13,314 bases of DNA from an uncultured Sutterella sp. (GTDB taxonomy: Bacteria; Pseudomonadota; Gammaproteobacteria; Burkholderiales; Burkholderiaceae_F). The translations under genes and the position numbers were made by a program. The notes under the pieces are model-generated. The model was not told the origin of the DNA. It searched no databases and saw only the letters and a program-made list of their open reading frames with translations. The stretch lies in assembly GCA_900554375.1 (NCBI GenBank), contig USHK01000011.1, positions 1-13,314 on the forward strand, read 5' to 3'. Within the stretch, counting starts at the first letter, position 1. Each line of letters starts with the position of its first letter. Below, piece after piece: positions 1 to 6,896 of this stretch.

Positions 1-9
1 TTTCTTCAT
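1..9 (-). CDS. 5' end of a divergent gene (first three codons only)
   Basis: Read on the minus strand, the first bases give ATG AAG AAA (Met-Lys-Lys). This is preceded at five to six bases by GAGGTGA, a good Shine-Dalgarno sequence at positions 14-20. A Met-Lys-Lys opening is common for exported proteins, but three codons say nothing about function. The call is weakened by a plus-strand terminator-like hairpin at 71-109, which would suit a plus-strand gene ending just left of the window. In that reading, plus frame 1 stops at TAA 22-24. Confidence 0.4.
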
Positions 10-70
10 TTTATCACCTCATAAAAACGAACTAATTAAAGTTACAAGATACTAGCTTTTTGAATAACAT

Positions 71-109
71 AAGTTCCATCGAATAATTTACGATTCGGTG
101 GAACTTTTT
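71..109 (+). terminator. Rho-independent terminator-like hairpin
   Basis: The arms are AGTTCCATCGAAT (72-84) and ATTCGGTGGAACT (93-105). They form a 13-bp stem with one G-U pair around the 8-base loop AATTTACG, and A71-T106 can extend it. The right arm runs directly into TTTTT (105-109). This is the classic layout of an intrinsic terminator for transcripts moving rightward, presumably from a gene left of the window. The T-tract on the opposite strand is poor. Confidence 0.65.
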
Positions 110-196
110 CTAACACGTTAATCTAACAAAATTCAAGTTATTCTAACAATCTAACGCGCTAAATGTTAGATTCGTGTCGATTAACTAATTAGTTAG
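109..196. promoter_or_regulatory. Cluster of TCTAAC motifs plus a 14-bp palindrome (candidate operator region)
   Basis: TCTAAC occurs at 109-114, 122-127, 142-147 and 150-155, and inverted as GTTAGA at 165-170. The last two copies form the perfect 8-bp inverted repeat AATCTAAC (148-155) / GTTAGATT (165-172). A perfect 14-bp palindrome, TAACTAATTAGTTA, follows at 182-195, and its GTTAG end repeats the motif core. Such a density of one motif with dyad symmetry suggests binding sites for a dimeric regulator of one of the flanking genes. I do not recognise the regulator. Confidence 0.35.
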
Positions 197-428
197 GATG
201 GAATCGGGATATTTCAACGCGGCAAAGGTGGTTATTCCGCAAGAAAGAGTGTGCGCAAGGAGAAGTTGTTCATTAACCGAACTTAGGAAGGAAGCGATCC
301 TTCTTTGTAGAGCGTGATCCGCCTTGTTGACGGCATTCAATTAGCGAAGGTTATTCTCGGGAAAACGATTAGGCGTTTTGTATCTAAATGTGTGTCATAA
401 GAGTACTTGAGGTTCTAAGATAAAAAAA
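197..428 (+). other. Non-coding stretch upstream of the riboswitch
   Basis: No convincing gene is seen. The stretch contains a short hairpin, AGGAAGGA (285-292) with TCCTTCTT (298-305), which has a G-U pair and no clear T-tract. Two weak promoter candidates precede the riboswitch: TTGACG (327-332) with TTATTC (351-356) at 18-bp spacing, and a better-placed -10-like TAAGAT (416-421) with a poor -35. The second would start transcription about where the aptamer begins. Confidence 0.3.
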
Positions 429-597
429 TCAGGTAGAGGTGCAGACTTTATAAGTAGTTGCTTCCTTTAAAGGAGAATCGGGTGGCAGCGAAAGGAAAGT
501 TTGCCGAAGGCCGGTTGATTTCTCCTATATTGATCGGACCTGGGCCGTCGAAAAACATTCGACGGACTGTCACTGAAACAGTGGAGCGCTACCCGAG
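429..597 (+). promoter_or_regulatory. Lysine riboswitch (L box) aptamer
   Basis: The segment carries the conserved landmarks of the lysine riboswitch in order. These are AGGTAGAGGTGC (431-442), AAGTAG (452-457), GCAGCGAAAGGAAAG (485-499), GCCGAAGG (503-510), GGTTG (513-517), CTGGGC (540-545), ACTGTCACT (566-574), and AGTGGAGCGCTACC (580-593). The P1 stem pairs GGTAG (432-436) with CTACC (589-593). A perfect 8-bp hairpin, CCGTCGAA/TTCGACGG (545-552/558-565), and the CACTG/CAGTG hairpin (571-583) correspond to the last two arms. Known members bind free L-lysine and switch off lysine biosynthesis or uptake genes. Here it lies about 90 nt upstream of an NhaC-family transporter. I recognised it by motif order and pairing; a covariance-model search was not run. 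Confidence 0.93.
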
Positions 598-611
598 GTC
601 TCGAACCTTAT

Positions 612-683
612 TCCTTTTGATATTACCTTTAAGGTCCGGATGCTCGAGGAGCTCCGGAATGAAACATAACAATATCAAGAGGA
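612..683 (+). promoter_or_regulatory. Riboswitch expression platform that can sequester the Shine-Dalgarno
   Basis: Positions 612-624 (TCCTTTTGATATT) pair with 671-683 (AATATCAAGAGGA) over 13 bp, with only one G-U wobble. The right arm contains AGAGGA, the ribosome binding site 4 nt before the ATG at 688. The enclosed loop holds a second hairpin, TCCGGA-T-GCTC (635-645) with GAGCTCCGGA (649-658), with one bulged T. No T-tract follows either hairpin, so control looks translational rather than by intrinsic termination. A possible competing pairing exists between the sequestering arm (TTCCTTT, 611-617) and AAAGGAA in the aptamer core (491-497). That would free the ribosome site when lysine is absent. 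The competition is inferred. Confidence 0.65.
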
Positions 684-687
684 CGAA

Positions 688-2133
688 ATGTCTCAAACCA
701 ACTCAAATTCCAGCTTAGCGCCGTGGCAAGCTATGACCATGCTTGCCGTAGGTATTGCCATAATCTTTTTCGGCTTAATGGCCTTAAAGGTTAATGCTCG
801 TATTGTTCTTGCCGTTGATGGTGCCATTATGTGTTTAATGGCCTGTGCCTTCGGCATCTCTTATGACAATGTTCAGAAAGGAATTAAGGACACCATTGCT
901 TCAATGCTGGTGGCAATGCTGATTCTTTTATCTGTCGGCGTTCTTATCGGTTCCTGGATGGCCTCCGGCACGATTCCTGTGATGGTCTACTACGGTATGC
1001 AGGTGATTACTCCGGCTCTGTTCCTTCCGGTTGCCTGTATCCTGTGCACGTTAATGAGTACATTAGCCGGGACATCCTGGGGCACACTTGCTACCGTCGG
1101 TGTGGCCTGTATGGGTGTCGGCGAAGGCCTGGGTATTCCTGTGGAAGCGGCTGCCGGTGCAGTTTGCGTAGGCGCTTTCTTCGGCGACAAGATTTCTCCG
1201 TTAAGTGACTCTCCCGTAATTACGGCTACCGTGACGGATACTCCGTTAATGGAAGGCATTAAGCACGCATTGATTTCCACCGGTCCTGCTTATCTCATCA
1301 GCCTGATTTTCTTCTTTATCTATGGCCTGGAATTTAGCGGCGGCTCTGCAGCAGAGAGCGCTACTTATGTTGAGATTTTAAGAACGATTGAAAAGAGCTT
1401 TAATCTCAATCCGCTCAGCCTTTTACCTGTATTTGTTGTGATCGGACTGATCGCTTGGAAGAAGCCGACCATTCCGACATTCGTCGCCGGCATTGCTGTT
1501 GCCGCATTCTTAGGCATGTTCCTTCAGGACGTAAGCCTTAAGAATATGATGAACTACATGTACAGCGGCTTTAGCATTCATACGGATTCTGCTTTTGTTG
1601 ACAAGATGCTGAACCGCGGCGGTTTCACCAGCATGTTAAGCACGATCGGCTTATTAATGACAGCTGCTATCTTCGGTGCTCCTTTGAGAACTGCCGGCGT
1701 CGCTGATGTCTTATTGGACTACGTCAGAAAATTTGCTCGCAACAGCCGCATCATGGCTTTCTGCGTCATGTGCCTGCACACACTCTTTTTCATGATTACC
1801 GGCGCTTACTACGTCAGCTATCCGGTTGTCGGTTCCATGACAAAGGATATGTTCCCGAAATACGGTCTTCAGCGTAAGAATCTGATGCGCATGATGCTTG
1901 ATACCGGTACCGGTCTTGCTCCGTTGGTTCCATGGTCCACCACCGGCTCTTACACAGCTTCCACGTTAGGTGTTGCCAACATTGCTTTCTTTGCCTTCGC
2001 TCCGATGCTTTGGCTCTCCATCATCCTGTCTGCAGTCTATGCACTGACCGGTATCGGGATGGCTAAGCTTGAAGAACAAACGGTCGAGGAGGAAGAAGGT
2101 TCTCAATTCAACGGCCAGCTGGCCAAGGAGTAG
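688..2133 (+). CDS. lysW: NhaC-family transporter, predicted lysine importer (LysW type)
   Basis: The product is a 481-residue, very hydrophobic inner-membrane protein with roughly a dozen predicted membrane segments. The NhaC antiporter family hallmark GDKISPLSDS lies at residues 166-175, followed by the TDTPLMEGIKHA stretch; length and layout match the family. Family members exchange Na+ and H+, often with an organic substrate. LysW members are assigned to lysine uptake because they lie behind lysine riboswitches, as this gene does. The start at 688 is set by AGAGGA at 678-683, the site masked by the riboswitch platform. The gene is followed after 3 nt by an M20 peptidase whose own ribosome site (AAGGAG, 2125-2130) sits inside this gene's last codons, so the two are surely co-transcribed. 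The family call is firm. The lysine substrate is inferred from the riboswitch; a lysine derivative or peptide is possible. The symbol is by analogy. Confidence 0.85.
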   Translation: MSQTNSNSSLAPWQAMTMLAVGIAIIFFGLMALKVNARIVLAVDGAIMCLMACAFGISYDNVQKGIKDTIASMLVAMLILLSVGVLIGSWMASGTIPVMVYYGMQVITPALFLPVACILCTLMSTLAGTSWGTLATVGVACMGVGEGLGIPVEAAAGAVCVGAFFGDKISPLSDSPVITATVTDTPLMEGIKHALISTGPAYLISLIFFFIYGLEFSGGSAAESATYVEILRTIEKSFNLNPLSLLPVFVVIGLIAWKKPTIPTFVAGIAVAAFLGMFLQDVSLKNMMNYMYSGFSIHTDSAFVDKMLNRGGFTSMLSTIGLLMTAAIFGAPLRTAGVADVLLDYVRKFARNSRIMAFCVMCLHTLFFMITGAYYVSYPVVGSMTKDMFPKYGLQRKNLMRMMLDTGTGLAPLVPWSTTGSYTASTLGVANIAFFAFAPMLWLSIILSAVYALTGIGMAKLEEQTVEEEEGSQFNGQLAKE

Positions 2134-2136
2134 ATC

Positions 2137-3282
2137 ATGGAAAAACTTTTTCAGCGCTGGTTTGACCTGATTTCCATTGATTCGGTTTCCGGCCACGAAG
2201 TCGGCGCAGCGGACTACGTTGCCGAGGCTCTGCGCTCTATGGGATTGGAACCGCATTACAGCTTCTTTCCTGAAGACACCGACAGACAGCGTCCTTCTGT
2301 ATGGGCAGTGCTGGACAGCGGCAAACCCGGGAAGACGATGCTGCTCATCGGTCACATTGATACGGTCGATGTGAACTTAAAGAATTGGAAAACCAATCCC
2401 TTCATGCCGACTGAGATTGACGGTAAAGTTTACGGCCGCGGCTCCATGGATATGAAAGGAGGAGATGCAGCGATCCTTTCGACGGTTGAGTATTTTGCTC
2501 AACACAGAGACGAGTTCTCAGGAAAGATTTTGGTTTGCTTTGTGGCCGATGAAGAAGGATTAAGTAAAGGAACTTATCAGCTTGTCGCTGAGGACGTGGT
2601 TCATGCGGACTATGCCATCATGGCGGAGTGCCGCTACAGCAATGTTGCTGTGGGCTTCAGAGGACGTTTCAGTTTTGAGATTACCGTCAAAGGGAAGGCA
2701 GGACACGCCAGCCGTTATCCGGAAGTCGGAGAGAATGCCTTGATTTCCGCCGGTCGTTTGGCCGCCGCAATTGAAGCGCTTCCTACGCTCACTCATCCTA
2801 AGCTTCATCACGGCACGTGGTGTGTGCGTTATTTGGCGGGCGGCAATTCCGGTGCTCTTGTGGTTCCGGACAGCTGCTACATGTTTGTAGACCGCTATGT
2901 GGTTCCCGGAGAAGATGAAGCGATGTGCATTCGTCAGATGCAGGAAGCTGCTGAAAAACTCGGGTTGGCCGATAAGGTGGATATTCATCTCAAACCCCGC
3001 AATAGTCCTTACATGAAGTCTTTTGCTGTACCGGAAGATCATGAACTGGTTGTAAAACTTCAGGAAAGTTTTAAAGAAGTCACCGGAGAGGAACTTCCGA
3101 TTGACTACGATCCTTCGGTTTGTGACTCTAATATTCTTGCGGTTTCCTGCGGAATCCCGGTTGTGACATTCGGACCCTCGGGCGGAAATATGCACGGAGA
3201 CAACGAATACGGTTTTCCGTATCAAGTTAAAAACTGCTATGAAATTTACAAACAGACGATTAAAAAATTGCTCCCTGCATAA
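2137..3282 (+). CDS. M20-family zinc metallopeptidase / amidohydrolase
   Basis: This 381-residue cytoplasmic enzyme belongs to the ArgE/DapE/CPG2 (peptidase M20) family, which hydrolyses amide bonds in N-acyl amino acids or small peptides with two zinc ions. The expected residues are all visible: His73 and Asp75 in GHIDTVD, Asp105 in GRGSMDMKGG, Glu139-Glu140 in ADEEG (general base and zinc ligand), Glu164 in AECR, and His353 in NMHGDNEYG. The small dimerisation domain lies about residues 175-290, with GKAGHASRYP at its start. Length is normal and the enzyme should be active. The gene starts 3 nt after the transporter stop and shares its lysine riboswitch transcript. This suggests a substrate containing lysine or diaminopimelate, such as an N-acyl-lysine or a lysyl dipeptide. 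The exact substrate cannot be read from the sequence. It is not clearly orthologous to DapE or ArgE, so I give no symbol. Confidence 0.88.
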   Translation: MEKLFQRWFDLISIDSVSGHEVGAADYVAEALRSMGLEPHYSFFPEDTDRQRPSVWAVLDSGKPGKTMLLIGHIDTVDVNLKNWKTNPFMPTEIDGKVYGRGSMDMKGGDAAILSTVEYFAQHRDEFSGKILVCFVADEEGLSKGTYQLVAEDVVHADYAIMAECRYSNVAVGFRGRFSFEITVKGKAGHASRYPEVGENALISAGRLAAAIEALPTLTHPKLHHGTWCVRYLAGGNSGALVVPDSCYMFVDRYVVPGEDEAMCIRQMQEAAEKLGLADKVDIHLKPRNSPYMKSFAVPEDHELVVKLQESFKEVTGEELPIDYDPSVCDSNILAVSCGIPVVTFGPSGGNMHGDNEYGFPYQVKNCYEIYKQTIKKLLPA

Positions 3283-3336
3283 ATTCAATCGATAAACGCT
3301 GCGTGACACAACGCGGCCTCAAGCCATAAACAAATT

Positions 3337-3360
3337 GAGAGCCTCTGTAATGAGGCTCTC
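3337..3360. terminator. Hairpin between convergent operons, likely bidirectional terminator
   Basis: GAGAGCCTC (3337-3345) and GAGGCTCTC (3352-3360) form a perfect 9-bp stem with loop TGTAAT. The minus-strand transcript continues as AATTTGTTTAT, a fair T-rich tail, so it best terminates the histidine kinase gene ending at 3446. The plus-strand side has no T-tract. A second weaker inverted repeat, CGGTTT (3368-3373) with AAACCG (3387-3392), stands between it and the kinase stop. Confidence 0.55.
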
Positions 3361-3445
3361 GCCTTATCGGTTTCGGAGAATTCTCAAAACCGGAATATGC
3401 CCGAGCACTAAGTACTTATTTACGCAGACTTTGAAAAAGCTTGCA

Positions 3446-6130
3446 CTATTTGTCCTCGTTGTCTTTTCTGCCGGCGTATTTTCCTAAAACCGCATGGAGC
3501 TTCTTGAGGTCAATCGGTTTGGAAATATGATCGTTCATCCCGGCATTTAGGGACTTGGAAACATCTTCGGAAAAAGCGTTGGCCGTCATTGCTACGATCG
3601 GAATGGTATGTGCATCTTCGCGGAGAAGGCTGCGGATCATTTGCGCGGCTTCCAAACCGTTCATGACCGGCATCTGAATATCCATGAAGATCATGGAGTA
3701 ATAACCGGGCTCGTGGGTTTCAAATGCTTTAACGGCTTGCTCTCCATCACCGACAACTTCAGCCGTGTACCCGGCCATATCCAGGAAATCCTGAGCAACT
3801 TCTGCATTAAATTCATTATCTTCAGCCAGAAGAACTCGTTTCTTTTTCTTATTATCTTGGCCGACGATTTCTTTATCTCTGCCTTTATGTTCTTTAATAC
3901 TTGGGTCGGAAAGCCAGTTGTAGAAGGAAGAGCTGAAGAAAGGCTTGGCGATGAAGCCATTAATACCGATTTCTCTTGCGCGCTCTTCGATCGGAGACCA
4001 ATCGTAGGCGCTGATAATGATGATGAGGGTTTCCGGGCCGACGATCTTGCGAATTTCTCGGGCGGTAGCTTCACCGTCCATTTCCGGCATCTTCCAATCT
4101 AGGAAACAGATGTCGAAAGGATCATTTTCTTGGATGGCTTTTTTGATTTTTTCTACGCCTTCCTTACCGCTCAGAGCGTATTCCGTCTTTTGTCCTAACT
4201 GATCAAGAAGGACGCATGCATGTTCGCAGGTGTCTTTGTCGTCGTCAATGACTAAAGCACGAAGTTCGAGCAGACTTTCAGAACGTTTAGCAGAGTCTTT
4301 TGAAATTCCGAAGGGAAGGTCGATCGTAAACGTGCTGCCTTTTCCTTCTTCACTTTGAACGTCAATGCTGCCGCCCATCAAATTTACGAGATTGTGCGTA
4401 ATAGCAAGCCCCAAACCCGTGCCGCCGAAATGCTGAGCGATCTCGGCAGTTTCCTGTTCGAAAGGCAGGAAAACTCGGCTTAAAAAGTCTTTTTTCATGC
4501 CGATGCCATTGTCACTGATGACGCAGCGTAAATGGATATGTTCCGGACTGGTCTGCTTTTCTGATAATTTCATCGTGACTTTTCCGCCGGCAGGCGTAAA
4601 TTTCACCGCATTGGCAATCACGTTGATGAATACTTGGTTAACTCGAAGCTGGTCTCCCACCAGGCATTCCTGATTGACGTCGTTCGTAATAATTTCAAAA
4701 TTGACGCCTTTTTCTTTCGCTTGCGGTTCTATTAAGTTATAAATACTGTGAACGGTCTCCTGAAGATCAAATTTCTCATAAGAGAGGGACAGTTTATTGC
4801 TTTCGATCTTGGACATATCCAAAATGTCATTGATGAGGCCCAAGAGATGGCGTGAAGCTAAAAGCGTTTTCTTTAAGCAGTCTTCCACTTTCTGTCGGTC
4901 GCCGATTCGAGAAAGAGCAATGGTTGTCATGCCAATAATGGCATTCATCGGAGTGCGAATTTCATGGGACATATGCGACAGAAAATCGCTTTTTGCTTGA
5001 CTAGCATTCTTAGCCGTTGTCAAAGCATCGGCCAAGTTTCTTTGGTATGCAATTTGTTCTGTTTCATCAAATAATGAAACTACCGTCCAGTCAATTAATC
5101 CTTGGCGTACCGGGTAGACGCTTAACTGGAAAGTCTGATTGCTGCCTTTAAGTTCAATATTTCGCGTCGCAGTCTTTAAGATGGTTCGATCGTTCAGGAT
5201 ATTTCTGAGCCAAATTCTGTCTTCATCATAGAAGCGATTCAAAAGCTCTTCTTTGTTGTTTGTAATTGCGTCGGGGTCGAATCCGAGAATCCGAAGGCTG
5301 TTGTCGCTGACGTATTCCGGTTCCTTTTTCTCATTGAAAATAATAAAAACATCATCAACATTGGCGTAGAGCAATTTAAGTAATTTATCTCGTTTGAGCC
5401 CTTTGAGATAAGCACGATTCAGATCTCTCGAGCCGGTATAAATAAACCAGAGAAGCAAAATGCCCATGATGATTGTTCCGACCACAAACCCATAGATGTT
5501 CCTGTCGGATTTATCGTTGATGTCGCTGCCTCGCTGATCAGCGTTAGACGCAATCCGATCAAGAATATTGTCAAAGTTGATGAATGCAGGTTCAACGATT
5601 TGGTTATAGCGTTTAATGACATTTTCAACAGTCGGATCTTCGCGAGTGAGTTCGACGAGCTCGCGTCGACGCTGACCGATATTAACCAACGCGTCTTTTA
5701 ACTCTTGTAGTTCTTCCGGGCTGCCGCGATAGCGATCTTCAATAATCGTAATGCTTTGTCTTTGAAGCGTTTCCTGAGTTTTCAGGGCGCTTTCCAATTG
5801 AGCAGAATTAAGATCTTTTGATGAAAAAAGCACAGGTGTCAGACTTCGGAAGTCATAAAGCCTGCTTTTCATAATACGGGCTTGAGAAGAGACGAGGTAC
5901 GGAAAATCGTAAATATCCTGTGTGTATTGATTGACCTGAAGCAGAAAAACGATACTCGTAATCGTATACACCGCTACGAGGAAGCACATGATTACTCCTC
6001 GATTTTCTTTTTTCTCAACGCTTTTGCCGAACATGAAGGACCTTTCTCTTGGGAGATTTTTCGTAATGACGAAATTTTCTAATCTTTTCGTCATTTCTTT
6101 GATGTATTCGATGATTTTAAACTTATCCAT
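3446..6130 (-). CDS. Hybrid sensor histidine kinase with two receiver domains
   Basis: The 894-residue inner-membrane signalling protein has these domains in order. Membrane segment 1 spans about 45-65. A periplasmic, mostly helical region at 66-212 is compatible with a four-helix-bundle sensor. Membrane segment 2 is at 213-232, followed by a PAS-like domain at 246-360. HisKA carries phospho-acceptor His389 in SHEIRTPMNAIIGM. HATPase spans about 485-606, with Asn503/Asn507, the DNGIGM motif at 540-545 and GGTGLGLA at 569-576. Receiver 1 spans 623-740, with acidic Asp629-631, acceptor Asp678, Ser707 and Lys729. Receiver 2 spans 764-885, with Glu770-Asp771, acceptor Asp817, Thr849 and Lys871. 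Every catalytic residue is present. No HPt domain or DNA-binding regulator is encoded here, so the output partner lies elsewhere. The first ATG (6130) lacks a clear ribosome site. Met33 (ATG at 6032-6034) has AAAGG six bases upstream and may be the true start, giving 862 residues. The stimulus is unknown. Confidence 0.93.
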   Translation of the reverse strand: MDKFKIIEYIKEMTKRLENFVITKNLPRERSFMFGKSVEKKENRGVIMCFLVAVYTITSIVFLLQVNQYTQDIYDFPYLVSSQARIMKSRLYDFRSLTPVLFSSKDLNSAQLESALKTQETLQRQSITIIEDRYRGSPEELQELKDALVNIGQRRRELVELTREDPTVENVIKRYNQIVEPAFINFDNILDRIASNADQRGSDINDKSDRNIYGFVVGTIIMGILLLWFIYTGSRDLNRAYLKGLKRDKLLKLLYANVDDVFIIFNEKKEPEYVSDNSLRILGFDPDAITNNKEELLNRFYDEDRIWLRNILNDRTILKTATRNIELKGSNQTFQLSVYPVRQGLIDWTVVSLFDETEQIAYQRNLADALTTAKNASQAKSDFLSHMSHEIRTPMNAIIGMTTIALSRIGDRQKVEDCLKKTLLASRHLLGLINDILDMSKIESNKLSLSYEKFDLQETVHSIYNLIEPQAKEKGVNFEIITNDVNQECLVGDQLRVNQVFINVIANAVKFTPAGGKVTMKLSEKQTSPEHIHLRCVISDNGIGMKKDFLSRVFLPFEQETAEIAQHFGGTGLGLAITHNLVNLMGGSIDVQSEEGKGSTFTIDLPFGISKDSAKRSESLLELRALVIDDDKDTCEHACVLLDQLGQKTEYALSGKEGVEKIKKAIQENDPFDICFLDWKMPEMDGEATAREIRKIVGPETLIIIISAYDWSPIEERAREIGINGFIAKPFFSSSFYNWLSDPSIKEHKGRDKEIVGQDNKKKKRVLLAEDNEFNAEVAQDFLDMAGYTAEVVGDGEQAVKAFETHEPGYYSMIFMDIQMPVMNGLEAAQMIRSLLREDAHTIPIVAMTANAFSEDVSKSLNAGMNDHISKPIDLKKLHAVLGKYAGRKDNEDK

Positions 6131-6641
6131 ATTTGAATCTATGAAGTGTTATCGAATGGCTCTCTACGAGAGGAACTGAAAACTTCAACGGCTATTCTCT
6201 TTTGATCTTTAATAGAGCCTTACTGGTTTAGCCTCGAACTTTTTAAGTGAACAAACGGTATCTTTGAGGCTCCGCTCTCCTTAAGATTTGTCACACCGAT
6301 CAAAGATTCATGTTTCGCTACTCGTAATTGGACGAAGACTTTGTGTATAGCCGAAACTTGAGATTTATTGCCTAGATTTATTCTCAAGACATTTGTTTAT
6401 TGAGGAACAAATTTATCTTTTAATGAAATGCATTTGGCGTTACATGACTATTTATTGTTTGAGAAGCAGACAATCTTAGAAAAGAACCAAACAGTGATTA
6501 TTAGAACTTTTCGCTGAGAGCATTAGTATTTTTATTAATATGGCGCGTTAAACTGAAACGGTGATGAAAAAATTCGTAAAATGAAATAAACTGCCCGAAA
6601 GAAATCCTAATGAAAAATAGGATCGCAAGGAGAAAAAGAAG
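6131..6641. other. Divergent intergenic region between kinase and autotransporter
   Basis: No gene is seen. The region holds a small hairpin, CTCTC-TAC-GAGAG (6160-6172), just upstream of the kinase. It also has an inverted repeat, CTTGAGA (6357-6363) / TCTCAAG (6382-6388), enclosing the 9-bp direct repeat AGATTTATT (6361-6369 and 6374-6382). A promoter-like pair follows near the autotransporter. The stretch is AT-rich and must hold the promoters of both flanking genes. Confidence 0.5.
6553..6582 (+). promoter_or_regulatory. Candidate sigma-70 promoter for the autotransporter
   Basis: CTGAAA (6553-6558, four of six bases of TTGACA) is followed after 18 bp by TAAAAT (6577-6582, five of six bases of TATAAT). 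Transcription would start near 6589, leaving a leader of about 53 nt. The assignment rests on hexamer match and position only. Confidence 0.35.
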
Positions 6642-6896
6642 ATGAAAACATCATTAAAGAAAAATCATTTGCCGTTCTTATCCATGTTGCCTTTTTGTTT
6701 GATGGCAGCTTCAGGTTTCTGCTTTTCCCCGACATGTGCTGCTGCAGGCGTTGAATTAGGCAGTTCCGGCATCGACAGTAATAGCGATATTAGTAGGAAT
6801 GTTTTGGATATCAGCGGTAATGCTCTTGCCGTTGTTAGCGGGGGGGGGTATCTAGAGAAGGTGAATATAATTTCGACTATGACACCGGAGTTATAA
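6642..6896 (+). CDS. OFF-state truncated product: signal peptide plus 5' end of the autotransporter
   Basis: As sequenced, translation from 6642 yields only 84 residues. They comprise the signal peptide, a short mature stretch beginning GVELGSSG, three glycines encoded by the nine G, and about 17 out-of-frame residues before TAA at 6894-6896. It is not a functional protein by itself. It is the product made when the G-tract length is a multiple of three. With 8 G, the third frame would be read instead; I did not trace where that frame stops. Confidence 0.75.
   Translation: MKTSLKKNHLPFLSMLPFCLMAASGFCFSPTCAAAGVELGSSGIDSNSDISRNVLDISGNALAVVSGGGYLEKVNIISTMTPEL

Noticed and set aside
198..317. 39-codon frame starting ATG at 198, possibly a leader peptide
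   Set aside because: No proper ribosome site, no lysine-codon run, and no recognisable product. It is most likely chance.
635..658. Strong hairpin before the transporter as an intrinsic terminator of the riboswitch
   Set aside because: No T-tract follows. It is better explained as the inner hairpin of a ribosome-site sequestering structure.
458..718. 86-codon plus-strand open frame starting with TTG
   Set aside because: It lies across the lysine riboswitch and its expression platform, has no ribosome site, and overlaps the transporter start out of frame.
2560..3309. 249-codon minus-strand frame
   Set aside because: It is antisense to the M20 peptidase, whose complete active site proves the plus-strand coding frame.
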